Source: Aerococcus tenax
GTDB taxonomy: Bacteria; Bacillota; Bacilli; Lactobacillales; Aerococcaceae
Assembly (NCBI RefSeq): GCF_003286645.3
Contig: NZ_CP127382.2
Span: 1,798,001 to 1,862,000, forward strand
Direction: 5' to 3'
DNA length: 64,000 nt
The position numbers were made by a program, and so were the translations under genes. Positions within the stretch are counted from its first letter, which is position 1. Every line of letters begins with the position of its first letter. Shown in pieces: positions 16,451 through 24,578 of the stretch. The notes under the pieces were generated by a model that saw nothing but the letters and a program-made list of their open reading frames with translations, searched no databases and was not told the DNA's origin.

Positions 16451-16463
16451 AGTAAAAAAACGA

Positions 16464-16514
16464 AAAACCAGCGCCTGCCAAAGCTTGAGTGAGCTTGGTG
16501 GGCGCTGGTTTTTT
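16464..16514. terminator. Bidirectional terminator after the PfpI gene
   Basis: AAAACCAGCGCCTGCCAAAG and its partner CTTGGTGGGCGCTGGTTTTT form a long stem. There are T runs on the plus strand and also on the minus strand, where the sorbitol operon ends. Confidence 0.85.
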
Positions 16515-16548
16515 GGATTAATTTATCATTCAAATTTACCAATAAGTA

Positions 16549-16584
16549 ATAGTCCACTCATAAACAAAGGATGAGTGGACTTTT
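16549..16584 (+). terminator. Second hairpin between PfpI and the sorbitol operon
   Basis: AGTCCACTCAT and ATGAGTGGACT pair, followed by TTTTT on the plus strand. On the minus strand the run is not U-rich, so it acts mainly against plus-strand transcription. Confidence 0.6.
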
Positions 16585-16593
16585 TGAATTCTC

Positions 16594-16950
16594 TTAATGA
16601 ATCGTTACCTTGGTACCAATGGTAATTTCTGGAAGCTCTTTTTGTTCCACATAGATGGTTCCAGCCAAATCAGCATCGCTTGAATTGTCGAAACGTACCG
16701 AGATATGGCCTAAGTCAGTAAGGTTCTTCTCTACGACGCTACCAACAGCAGTGATTTTATAGTCTTGGTCATCAAAGGAGATGGTTTGCCCTGCTTCAAT
16801 AGTCCCTTGGATAGGATTAACGTCGATATTATAGCAATAATCAGCTAAGTCAGCAGGGGCGTCTTCTCCAAAGAGGATGATCATGTTTTCACTTTTAAAT
16901 AATTCAGCATCGGCACCAATATTTTTTACTTCTGTTTGATAAATAGTCAT
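16594..16950 (-). CDS. srlB: PTS glucitol/sorbitol-specific EIIA
   Basis: A 118-residue EIIA of the glucitol family, which accepts phosphate from HPr and passes it to EIIB. The sequence (MTIYQTEVKNIGADAELF, then ENMIILFGEDAPADLADYCY) and the all-beta pattern match the family, as does its length. It is the last gene of the srl/gut operon, 51 bases after srlE, preceded by GAAAGGAAAT. A bidirectional terminator lies beyond it. Confidence 0.93.
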   Translation of the reverse strand: MTIYQTEVKNIGADAELFKSENMIILFGEDAPADLADYCYNIDVNPIQGTIEAGQTISFDDQDYKITAVGSVVEKNLTDLGHISVRFDNSSDADLAGTIYVEQKELPEITIGTKVTIH

Positions 16951-17001
16951 CGTAGATTTCCTTTCTGTACTTTTGTTTTTATGAGCGCATTTCTTCTTTG
17001 A

Positions 17002-18021
17002 TTAGCTATAGAGACCAATACTTGCTAACCATGCCACTAGGACACGGGGCACACCGTTTAGGAAACGGGAATAAAGGATAGCAGGCACGCCGACTTCAAC
17101 AGTTTCAGAAGAAGCTTCTGCTAAACCTAAACCAACCGGAATGAAGTCACAACCGTTTTGGGTATTGATGGCAAAGAGAGCAGGTAGGGCTAGTTGTGGC
17201 GGAATATTACCCTTACCAATTTCTACCCCAATTAGGGTCCCAACGATTTGGCTGATTACCGCGCCAGGCCCCAGTAATGGGGATAAGAATGGGAGGGAGC
17301 AGACAAAACCAATGACCACTAAGCCAATTCCATTCCCAGCCAGTGGGGTTAAGGCCCGGGCGATCCAGTCACCAACCCCTGAGCCTTGGATAAGTCCAAT
17401 GAGTAAGGAAACAAAGGCCATGAAAGGAATCACGGTGTGTAACATGGTTTCAATCGCTTCACGGGCGGATTGGTTGAAGACGGCAACAATTTTACCAGCA
17501 CCCATCCCGATTTTAGCGATAAAACTAGGATTTTCAGTTTGTTCGGTAATCTTCTTAGAGGTGTCGTAGCCAGCCTTTTCTCCACTGCCTTCCGCTTGGT
17601 CAGCTGCTTGGCTAGCTGCTATCGAACTTACTGGTTCTTGGCTCCCATCGGCCAGACCAATTTGGTTAACGCCAACATTAGAAACATAGATATCTTCGGT
17701 AATATATTGGGCTAAGGGACCAGACTTCCCAGTAGCGATAATATTTACGGTAGGAATCCCCTTCTTAGGATAGATCCCGCAACGGAGGGTCCCTCCACAG
17801 TCAATAATAGCTAAGGCAATTTCTTCATCAGGGATGGAGGTTTTAAAACCGTTAACCGCTTCCATCCCAGAAAGTTCTTCAATACGGTCCACAATGGCTG
17901 GACGTTCGCCGCCACCCACCACATAAATGAATTTGTGTTTTTCTTCGGTTGGGGTAATTACTAGGGGGCCACCAAAGCCGCCTGACCCTTTAACAATTTT
18001 TATGCTTTTGTATTCACTCAT
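17002..18021 (-). CDS. srlE: PTS glucitol/sorbitol-specific EIIBC
   Basis: A 339-residue EIIB domain fused to the second half of the sorbitol membrane channel. The N-terminal EIIB begins [19 protein letters not shown] and contains the phosphorylated Cys region [21 protein letters not shown] linker follows, then about five membrane segments with [20 protein letters not shown] and [19 protein letters not shown]. It lies 11 bases after srlA with AAGGAG before its ATG. With SrlA and SrlB it brings in sorbitol as sorbitol-6-phosphate. Confidence 0.95.
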   Translation of the reverse strand: MSEYKSIKIVKGSGGFGGPLVITPTEEKHKFIYVVGGGERPAIVDRIEELSGMEAVNGFKTSIPDEEIALAIIDCGGTLRCGIYPKKGIPTVNIIATGKSGPLAQYITEDIYVSNVGVNQIGLADGSQEPVSSIAASQAADQAEGSGEKAGYDTSKKITEQTENPSFIAKIGMGAGKIVAVFNQSAREAIETMLHTVIPFMAFVSLLIGLIQGSGVGDWIARALTPLAGNGIGLVVIGFVCSLPFLSPLLGPGAVISQIVGTLIGVEIGKGNIPPQLALPALFAINTQNGCDFIPVGLGLAEASSETVEVGVPAILYSRFLNGVPRVLVAWLASIGLYS

Positions 18022-18032
18022 GATAATTCTCC

Positions 18033-18587
18033 TTAATCAATGTCCACATCAACGGTTTTTGACAAGGTAATGCCTTGTTGTTTACATACGCGAGCAGTAA
18101 TGAAGTCTGTGACCCAACCACCAACAAAGTTCATCACTAACCCCACTAAGAGGTAGCGAATGGCTAATTCCATTTGGTTGAGGCCTAAAGCTTCAATCCC
18201 TTGGGCAATCCCTAACCAAACGAATAATTCACCGGGGTTAATATGAGGGAAGACCCCGTTGGAGGTATGGCAGAATTGCATTTGTGCGGCAATGTAACCG
18301 GGTTTATAGAATTCAGGCAGGAAACGTCCCATGGTCATTGACATGGGGTTCCCTAACATAAAGGCGGACACAAAGGGTAGGATCATGTAACGGGTAAAGA
18401 CATTCTTAGAAGCCACCCGGGCTAAGCTGGTTACCCGTTCTTCTCCTAAAAGATTAATCACAGCGTTCATGGCCACCATTAACATTAATACCAGGGGAAC
18501 AATGGATCCCATCCAGGCAATGAAGTTATCGGCACCGGTTTGGAAGAGGTTCATGAACCCTTCCGCAAATTTAACAATATATTCCAT
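18033..18587 (-). CDS. srlA: PTS glucitol/sorbitol-specific EIIC
   Basis: A 184-residue membrane protein of the glucitol EIIC family. It begins [20 protein letters not shown], the usual SrlA start, with [20 protein letters not shown] and [20 protein letters not shown] membrane segments. The protein pairs with SrlE to form the channel. It starts three bases after the gutM stop, so the genes are tightly coupled. Confidence 0.95.
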   Translation of the reverse strand: MEYIVKFAEGFMNLFQTGADNFIAWMGSIVPLVLMLMVAMNAVINLLGEERVTSLARVASKNVFTRYMILPFVSAFMLGNPMSMTMGRFLPEFYKPGYIAAQMQFCHTSNGVFPHINPGELFVWLGIAQGIEALGLNQMELAIRYLLVGLVMNFVGGWVTDFITARVCKQQGITLSKTVDVDID

Positions 18588-18590
18588 TTT

Positions 18591-19073
18591 TTATCCACGT
18601 CCTTTAACTTTATTTGACAGTGTGTATTTCATCTGTGTGGCAAAATTGCCTAATTGTTTGAAGGTGGATTGCGGTTTTTCTTCCTTATAGTCACCGATTT
18701 CCACCCGAATGTAGACTTCGCGGGCGTCTTCCATGGCAATTTGGGTTAATTTATTTTCTTTTTGTACCAGGGGATGCTTGCGATCGATCAAATAGAGATC
18801 TTGCCCAATATATTGGGGGAGGCGCTTGAATTTCGCTAATACCGTGACTCCTTGCATCTTATAGGCATCAAGGATTCTGGCTTGGTCATTGACGGCAAAC
18901 ATCACGATCGTGCCTTGGCGAATCTTGCCAGACCGTCTCCCGATGGCGACTTTGCCTTGTTTACGCAGGTCTTGGTAAACTTGGTTAAAGTGTTTGATTT
19001 GCAGGAAACCAAGAAAGGCTTGGCCCAAGTAGGCCAGTAAGGCCATCCCACCAAATACGATCATAAAGCTCAC
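18591..19073 (-). CDS. gutM: Glucitol operon activator-like membrane protein GutM
   Basis: A 160-residue GutM/SrlM-family protein. One N-terminal membrane segment (about residues 3-22) is followed by a soluble domain with RRSGKIRQGTIVMFAVND, as usual for GutM. In enteric bacteria GutM is called an activator of the operon; in Firmicutes it sits beside the PRD regulator and may help its membrane or PTS contact. The GTG start overlaps the gutR stop by four bases (GTGA), giving translational coupling. Confidence 0.9.
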   Translation of the reverse strand: MSFMIVFGGMALLAYLGQAFLGFLQIKHFNQVYQDLRKQGKVAIGRRSGKIRQGTIVMFAVNDQARILDAYKMQGVTVLAKFKRLPQYIGQDLYLIDRKHPLVQKENKLTQIAMEDAREVYIRVEIGDYKEEKPQSTFKQLGNFATQMKYTLSNKVKGRG

Positions 19074-20926
19074 AATGCGTCATCTCCTTGTAAAATGTCT
19101 TGTATCTCTTCCAAAGAATGCGTAGTTTTTAATAAGACCTTTAAGTCCTGGTTATTAGCCACCGCAAAAATGGCTTCATAGATATTAATCAGTAACTCAT
19201 CCATGACTTGGTTGGTCTGACTGGGAATTCCTAAGAGAAAGACCAGGTCAATGGGCCGACCCTTTTCTTTGATATCGGCTTCCACTTGACCGATGAATAG
19301 GATGATTTGATCAAAATCTTCAACCACCGTATGGGGCATGGCTATTCCTTGGTCAAAAACCGTATCACTAATGGTTTCCCGTTCAAAGATAGCTTGTTGG
19401 AAATCTGAGGAAATTCCGGTCTCTTCAATGACTTTGTCCGTCATCACTCGGAGCAAGTCTTCGTAACTTTCCCCTTGGTCTAAAGTAAGAAAGTCCAAAT
19501 AAACCAACTGGGAAAAGAGAGGATTATGCCGTTGGACACTATTCCACTGCGACCGAATATAAGACTCATCGAATAAATTATCCAGTTGAATAATGGGCCG
19601 TTTGATTCTGGTCTTGTCTAAAGGAATAGTAGTGAAGATCGCAAAGTATTGACTAGGATCTTCCTGGTTAAATTCCCCTTCTGAGAAAGTGGATAACTCT
19701 AAACTGGTCCCTAAGATGCGTTGAATCTGCATCTTAATCAAACGGGCTGTGCCCTTACCGGTGTGACAAACGATAGCAATTTTTTGACTTTTCAAACTTA
19801 CTTGCCGGTTGATAACCAATTCAAAGTAGAGACTCAGGTAAGATAACTCAATGCCTGGTACCTCACGGTCTAAGACTTCTTCCAAGACCCGGCCAGTAAT
19901 CTCTGCCAGGGTGAAGGACAACGGGTATTGTTGCTGGACCTCATGGAAAAATAAATCATCACTATTGACCCGGAATAACAAGCGATGAAGAAGAAAAATT
20001 AAATGATTGCGCATAGCTTGGTATAACTTTTCCTGGTCAAATTCAATAGCTAAGTCACGTTGAATGGCTTGGAGTATTTCTTGGTAAACCTGGTCAACAA
20101 AGGCTGAGTTAAAGCTCTCCGGCACAATGTCTTCCTTATTGTAAATATTAAAAGGATAGGCCAGGTACTGGTATTCATAATGACTTAGGGTGAGGTTGAA
20201 ATAATCTTCAATTTCAGCAATAAAGACTTCGTAGTCCTCTTGTCCTTGTAAGAAATTCTGGTAATGAGGCATCTCACTCATCAAACCGTGCCCTTGACGG
20301 ACACGGAGTAGAGTGACATAAACAACTTTTAAGAGTAAATCTTTGGTGAAATTGGTCATATTAAAATTAGGGGCCAAATTCAACAAATGCGTCTTATCTT
20401 TGATAGTGAATTGATCTTCCTTGAAGTAAGAAAGAACGATATTGACATATGCCGTGCGGATATCGAGCTCATCCCCTTCCAGAGTCAAACCCTTATTTGG
20501 GGTGCCAACAATGGTGAGGTGATAATCCGTTAACTCTTGGCGAAGGTGGCTGATATCATTATTCACCGTCCCGCGACTAACCGTGGTCACTTCAGCAAGG
20601 TCATCGATAATGACAGCCTCTTGGTCTTCAATTAGCTGTTTAAGAATATAGGCTTGCCGTTTATTGGAAGAATTAAAGTCAGTATCTTGGCGAAATTTTC
20701 CTGCTAAGATTTTCTTAAAAGCAGCAAAATCTTTAATGGTCAAGTGATAGACCTTATCTTCTAAAGTAATGCTGGCAATGCCTCCCAGCTCCTGGTTAAG
20801 GAGTTGGATATTCTTTTTGAGGGTTTGGCGACTTGTCTTCAGCCCCGCTTCGAACTCCGCTTGGGGAATCTTGGGGTGCATATATAAATTATTTAAAATT
20901 TCATACCAACGATCAACAAGTGCCAT
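19070..20926 (-). CDS. gutR: PRD-containing transcriptional activator of the sorbitol operon
   Basis: A 618-residue regulator of the MtlR/ManR type. N-terminal helix-turn-helix domains (residues about 5-130, with TSRQTLKKNIQLL and TTVSRGTVNNDISHLRQ) are followed by two PRDs (about 185-390) with their histidines. An EIIB-like domain comes next with VCHTGKGTARL, then a C-terminal EIIA-like domain with GIAMPHTV. Phosphorylation of these domains by HPr and the sorbitol EII should set activity. It is encoded inside the operon it most likely controls, 15 bases after srlD. Confidence 0.92.
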   Translation of the reverse strand: MALVDRWYEILNNLYMHPKIPQAEFEAGLKTSRQTLKKNIQLLNQELGGIASITLEDKVYHLTIKDFAAFKKILAGKFRQDTDFNSSNKRQAYILKQLIEDQEAVIIDDLAEVTTVSRGTVNNDISHLRQELTDYHLTIVGTPNKGLTLEGDELDIRTAYVNIVLSYFKEDQFTIKDKTHLLNLAPNFNMTNFTKDLLLKVVYVTLLRVRQGHGLMSEMPHYQNFLQGQEDYEVFIAEIEDYFNLTLSHYEYQYLAYPFNIYNKEDIVPESFNSAFVDQVYQEILQAIQRDLAIEFDQEKLYQAMRNHLIFLLHRLLFRVNSDDLFFHEVQQQYPLSFTLAEITGRVLEEVLDREVPGIELSYLSLYFELVINRQVSLKSQKIAIVCHTGKGTARLIKMQIQRILGTSLELSTFSEGEFNQEDPSQYFAIFTTIPLDKTRIKRPIIQLDNLFDESYIRSQWNSVQRHNPLFSQLVYLDFLTLDQGESYEDLLRVMTDKVIEETGISSDFQQAIFERETISDTVFDQGIAMPHTVVEDFDQIILFIGQVEADIKEKGRPIDLVFLLGIPSQTNQVMDELLINIYEAIFAVANNQDLKVLLKTTHSLEEIQDILQGDDAL

Positions 20927-20941
20927 AACACCACTCCTTAA

Positions 20942-21742
20942 CTAGCCTCTTGTCTTGCCTCCCGCAACGTTGATGGTTACTCCGGTAATATAGGAAGAAT
21001 GGTTAGATACTAAGTAAGCGACCACATCGGCCACTTCACTTAATTTACCGCTGCGGCCTAAAGGAATTGTGGTGGTCTTTGAATACCCAGCACGTAAATC
21101 ATCGACCGTAATGCCACGGGTATAAGATAGGGATTCTTCATAAGCTAGGGTTCTTAGACCGGTTTCTTCTAAAATCCCAGGAGCCACACCAACCACACGC
21201 ACATTGTGTTTGCCTAATTCCTTAGACCAAGAGCGGGTAAATGAGTAAACCGCTGCTTTTGTTGCTGCGTAAGGGCTTTGGCCTTCGGAACCTTCTAGTC
21301 CTGATTCAGAACCCATATTGATGATTACGCCTTCGCCTTTATCTACTAAGATCCGCCCCACCGCTTGGGCAACCAAGAAGACACCTTTTTGATTGATTGC
21401 TACCATTTTATCAAAAGTTGCGTCATCCAGTTCATACTTTCCGTTAGGATCTTTAGGATCTACTAATAAACGGGGAACGTTAATCCCAGCATTATTCACC
21501 ACAGCGTCCACAGTACCGAAGTGGTCCACCACTTTTTGGACACTGGCTTCCACATTTTCTCGGGAAGACACGTCGGTTTGAACGAAAAGTAAGTTCTCAT
21601 GTTCCACATGGTTATCGGAAATATCAAAGTTAGCCACCTTACAGCCATCATTTAATAATTCTTCCACCACTGCAGCGCCAATCCCTGAAGAGGCACCTGT
21701 AACAATAACTACCTTACCTTCAATACCTAACCAATTTTCCAT
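20942..21742 (-). CDS. srlD: Sorbitol-6-phosphate 2-dehydrogenase (SDR family)
   Basis: A 266-residue short-chain dehydrogenase that oxidises sorbitol-6-phosphate to fructose-6-phosphate with NAD. The nucleotide-binding motif VTGASSGIG (about residues 15-23), NNAG (83-86), Ser145 and the catalytic Tyr158-x-x-x-Lys162 (YAATK) are intact. The segment GITVDDLRAGYSKTTTIPLGR matches Gram-positive SrlD. It is the first gene of the operon, with GAGAGGTG before its ATG and two cre-like boxes upstream. The PTS genes downstream confirm the substrate. Confidence 0.93.
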   Translation of the reverse strand: MENWLGIEGKVVIVTGASSGIGAAVVEELLNDGCKVANFDISDNHVEHENLLFVQTDVSSRENVEASVQKVVDHFGTVDAVVNNAGINVPRLLVDPKDPNGKYELDDATFDKMVAINQKGVFLVAQAVGRILVDKGEGVIINMGSESGLEGSEGQSPYAATKAAVYSFTRSWSKELGKHNVRVVGVAPGILEETGLRTLAYEESLSYTRGITVDDLRAGYSKTTTIPLGRSGKLSEVADVVAYLVSNHSSYITGVTINVAGGKTRG

Positions 21743-21799
21743 AATCGATTCACCTCTCTAAATTCTTTTTGTTCTTTTCTTTACACTTAGTATTGTATC

Positions 21800-21814
21800 G
21801 GTAAGCGCTGTCAA
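21800..21814. promoter_or_regulatory. cre-like box upstream of srlD
   Basis: TTGACAGCGCTTACC on the minus strand matches the CcpA consensus with one mismatch, 58 bases before the srlD start. Confidence 0.65.
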
Positions 21815-21869
21815 AATTAATACAAGGTTTTTTCGCTTGATAAAAAAAGTCTTTGACTAATCCTTTATA

Positions 21870-21884
21870 TAAAAGCGCTGACAA
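21870..21884. promoter_or_regulatory. Second cre-like box in the srlD / aldolase intergenic region
   Basis: AAAAGCGCTGACAA on the plus strand keeps the GCGCT core with two mismatches. It could serve the divergent aldolase gene. Confidence 0.5.
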
Positions 21885-21988
21885 TTTTGATATTTCTAGT
21901 AAACTATAGGTAGAAGTGATAAGAAGCTTTGCTTGGAAAAGTTTTAAGTGAAGTTCCACAAAGTGATTAAGAAGAAAGGAAGAATGGA

Positions 21989-22660
21989 ATGAAACTTGTT
22001 TTAGATACCGCTAATTTAGACAAAATTAAGGACTATGTGACCTATTTACCAGTAGAAGGGGTCACCACCAACCCCAGTATCCTGAAAAAAGCTGGAGATA
22101 TTGATGTGGTTGAACGACTGAATGCTATCCAAGAAGTGATTGGGGAAGACAAAGACCTCCATGTTCAAGTGGTGGCTAAGGATTATGAAGGGATTGTTAA
22201 GGACACTCACGCCATTTTAGAAGCAGTCAATGACCGAGTATGCGTTAAAATTCCAGTGAATAAGGAGGGCTTACGGGCGATTAAAACCTTAAAGGCGGAA
22301 GGCGTTCGGATTACCGCCACTGGCATCTATTCTAAAATTCAAGCCCTGTTAGCCGCAGAATTAGGTGCTGACTTCTTAGCCCCTTACGTCAACCGCATGC
22401 TTAACTTAGATACCGATCCTTATGAAGTGATTTCTTCGGTTTCCTATCAATTAGCGCGGACCAACAGCGACACCGAAATCATTGCCGCTTCCTTTAAGAA
22501 TATTAACCAAGTCACCAGCGCCCTAGAAGCCGGCGCCCAATACATTACAGTTGGGGATGACGTTGTGGATAAGTTTGTAGAAAACGCCAATATTCAAAAA
22601 GCGGTCAGCGATTTCTCTGCCGATTGGACCGCGGTTCATGACCGGGAAAGTTTTGTATAA
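21989..22660 (+). CDS. fsa: Fructose-6-phosphate aldolase / transaldolase-like (TalC/MipB)
   Basis: A 223-residue short transaldolase-family protein. The Schiff-base lysine is Lys87 in VCVKIPV; VTTNPSILKKAG (about residues 25-36), TATGIYSKIQALLAAELGADFLAPYVNRM and ITVGDDVVDKF are conserved. Proteins of this size act either as fructose-6-phosphate aldolase or as transaldolase; the sequence alone does not decide. It is divergent from the sorbitol operon, whose product is fructose-6-phosphate, and forms a two-gene operon with a HAD phosphatase. Confidence 0.92.
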   Translation: MKLVLDTANLDKIKDYVTYLPVEGVTTNPSILKKAGDIDVVERLNAIQEVIGEDKDLHVQVVAKDYEGIVKDTHAILEAVNDRVCVKIPVNKEGLRAIKTLKAEGVRITATGIYSKIQALLAAELGADFLAPYVNRMLNLDTDPYEVISSVSYQLARTNSDTEIIAASFKNINQVTSALEAGAQYITVGDDVVDKFVENANIQKAVSDFSADWTAVHDRESFV

Positions 22661-22671
22661 GGGATAGTGAA

Positions 22672-23352
22672 ATGAAGAAAGACCTTAGTCAAATTAAATT
22701 AGTAATCTTTGACCTAGATGGCACCCTAGTAGATACGGAAAAGATCTATCATGCCGGTTGGCGCCATGTCTTAAAGGACTATGGCGTAACGATTAGTCAA
22801 GAAACCCTGGATCAAATGCGGGGAGGAACCCGCCAACACAATAATCATGTCATTCAAAATCTACTAGATGGCGATGAATCATTAGCTAAAGAAGCAAGAG
22901 AAAAAAGGAACGCGTATTTTAAAGAAGCGATTACGAAAGAAAGCATAGACCGCAAAGAAGGGGCCTTAGACCTACTCATTTATTTAAAGAATATGGGAAC
23001 GCCAATTGCTGTAGCAACTTCGTCACCACAGGAACGCGGAGAAAGCGTCTTAAAAACTAGTGGTCTAATGCCTTATATTAATTTTGGAGTTTACGGTGAC
23101 CAGATTGAAAACGGTAAGCCAGATCCAGATATTTATCTTAAAGTTTTAGAACACTACCAAGTTAGCGGCCAAGAAACGCTTGCTGTTGAAGATTCATTGA
23201 ATGGCTTAATGGCAAGCACACGTGCAAAAATCCCCAGCTTTTATGTGCCGGAAATTCCATTGAAAGATGGGGAGTTAGAACAAGTGGATGAGAATTTTTT
23301 AATCGGTATTTACCCTTCTTTAATAGCAGTTAAGAATGAATTGAATAAATAA
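22672..23352 (+). CDS. HAD hydrolase, beta-phosphoglucomutase/phosphatase subfamily
   Basis: A 226-residue HAD enzyme. Motif I is VIFDLDGTLVDTEK, motif II is the VATSSPQERGES serine, the lysine is in NGKPDPDIYL and motif III is VEDSLNG. The cap follows motif I directly, as in beta-phosphoglucomutase and 2-deoxyglucose-6-phosphatase. It starts 11 bases after the aldolase, so it likely removes phosphate from a pathway sugar phosphate. A close paralogue lies at 38346-39029, at the end of the ascorbate operon; both share the odd cap start HAGWRH / HDGWRK. Confidence 0.88.
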   Translation: MKKDLSQIKLVIFDLDGTLVDTEKIYHAGWRHVLKDYGVTISQETLDQMRGGTRQHNNHVIQNLLDGDESLAKEAREKRNAYFKEAITKESIDRKEGALDLLIYLKNMGTPIAVATSSPQERGESVLKTSGLMPYINFGVYGDQIENGKPDPDIYLKVLEHYQVSGQETLAVEDSLNGLMASTRAKIPSFYVPEIPLKDGELEQVDENFLIGIYPSLIAVKNELNK

Positions 23353-23357
23353 AATAG

Positions 23358-23414
23358 GAAAACCAGCACAGGTCTAGCTCATTGAAGCTAGACTAAATGC
23401 TGGTTTCTTTTTTA
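23358..23414 (+). terminator. Terminator of the aldolase-HAD operon
   Basis: AAACCAGCA..GTCTAGCT and AGCTAGAC..TGCTGGTTT pair in a long two-part stem, followed by CTTTTTT. Confidence 0.85.
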
Positions 23415-23475
23415 ATCTATAATGCAAGTCAACATTCGCTAGGTGAAAATAGAGTTTTTTTAAGCATAAATCATC

Positions 23476-23506
23476 AAGCCCGGTCCTCATTTCCGGCTTT
23501 TTTTAA
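23476..23506 (+). terminator. Second plus-strand hairpin
   Basis: AAGCCCGG and CCGGCTT pair with one bulge and are followed by seven T. It faces the end of the minus-strand ABC operon. Confidence 0.5.
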
Positions 23507-23528
23507 AATATTTACGTGACTGACTATA

Positions 23529-24578
23529 TCACTCTGCATCCAAAAATACTAAATCATTGACATTAACATTTATATAATCATTAGAGGAGATAACCTCAAC
23601 TACCATCTCCTTTTCGTATTTGAATTGGACTAAATACTTGATATACTTGCCCATAAATTGCTTATCTGTCACTATTCCTGGTATCCCTTTCTCTTGCTTG
23701 TTTAAGATAAATTCTTCTGGTTTAACCGGATAGATATTATGCTCAACAAAATAATTAGCAATCTTCTTTGGCTCCCATATCGTTCTTACCCCGTTTTCAG
23801 GAGTGAAAGCTCCCTTATTCCATGTCCCTTTCACTATAGACGATCTCCCGATGAATTGGGCGACAAAGTCGTTAGTTGGGAAATGATATAAGTTATAAGG
23901 TGTATCCATTTGAGAGATTTCTCCATTATTCATCACAACAATGCGATCGGCCAAAGCCATGGCTTCTAATTGGTCATGGGTAACATAGAGAAAAGTTGAC
24001 CCTACAGTCTGATGGATTTTTTTGATTTCATGAATCATGGAATCTTTTAAATGGGCATCTAAGGCGCTGAGGGGCTCATCCATGAGTAAGACATTTGGGC
24101 CGGAGACCAAAGCTCGTCCTAGGGAGACGCGTTGTTTTTGTCCCCCAGATAATTCATGTGGGTAACGATTTTTAAGCTCCTGAAGTTGTAACATGTCTAA
24201 AGTCTGATGGATTCGTTTCTTTTTTTCTTCCTTACTCAATTTGTTCTTAAGTACAGAGCTATTCAATGGATATAATAAGTGTTCAAAAACTGATAAATGA
24301 GGCCAAAGGGCAAAATGTTGGAATACCATTCCGAAGCCTCTTTCTTCCACAGGCACATTTTCACCTTCCTGATAGAGAAGTTTATCCCCTAATTGAATAG
24401 TGCCCGCATCAGGAGTTAAAAAACCAGCGATCGACCGTAAGAAAGTCGTTTTCCCACAACCTGAAGGACCTAATATCGCAATAAATTCTCCTTTATTGAA
24501 TGAAACAGAGATATTATTCAATGCCACATTATTCCCATAGGCCTTACTTAACTGAGTAATTGTCATTTGATCCGTCAA
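23529..24578 (-). CDS. ABC transporter ATP-binding protein, iron(III)/FbpC type
   Basis: A 349-residue ABC ATPase. Walker A GPSGCGKTT (about residues 38-46), Q-loop FQHFALWPHL, signature LSGGQKQRVSLGRAL, Walker B VLLMDEPLSALD and switch His THDQLEA are all intact. A C-terminal TOBE-like regulatory part follows from about 250. The TTG at 24578 is set by GGAGG eight bases upstream, so it overlaps the permease gene by 35 bases. Order binding protein-permease-ATPase is that of FbpABC importers. Confidence 0.93.
   Translation of the reverse strand: MTDQMTITQLSKAYGNNVALNNISVSFNKGEFIAILGPSGCGKTTFLRSIAGFLTPDAGTIQLGDKLLYQEGENVPVEERGFGMVFQHFALWPHLSVFEHLLYPLNSSVLKNKLSKEEKKKRIHQTLDMLQLQELKNRYPHELSGGQKQRVSLGRALVSGPNVLLMDEPLSALDAHLKDSMIHEIKKIHQTVGSTFLYVTHDQLEAMALADRIVVMNNGEISQMDTPYNLYHFPTNDFVAQFIGRSSIVKGTWNKGAFTPENGVRTIWEPKKIANYFVEHNIYPVKPEEFILNKQEKGIPGIVTDKQFMGKYIKYLVQFKYEKEMVVEVISSNDYINVNVNDLVFLDAE

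Noticed and set aside
23515..23535. GTGACTGACTATATCACTCTGC at the end of the ABC operon as a repeat boundary word
   Set aside because: It is partly similar to GTGACTGTCGCACTCTA but has insertions and substitutions, and no structured unit follows. Possibly coincidence.
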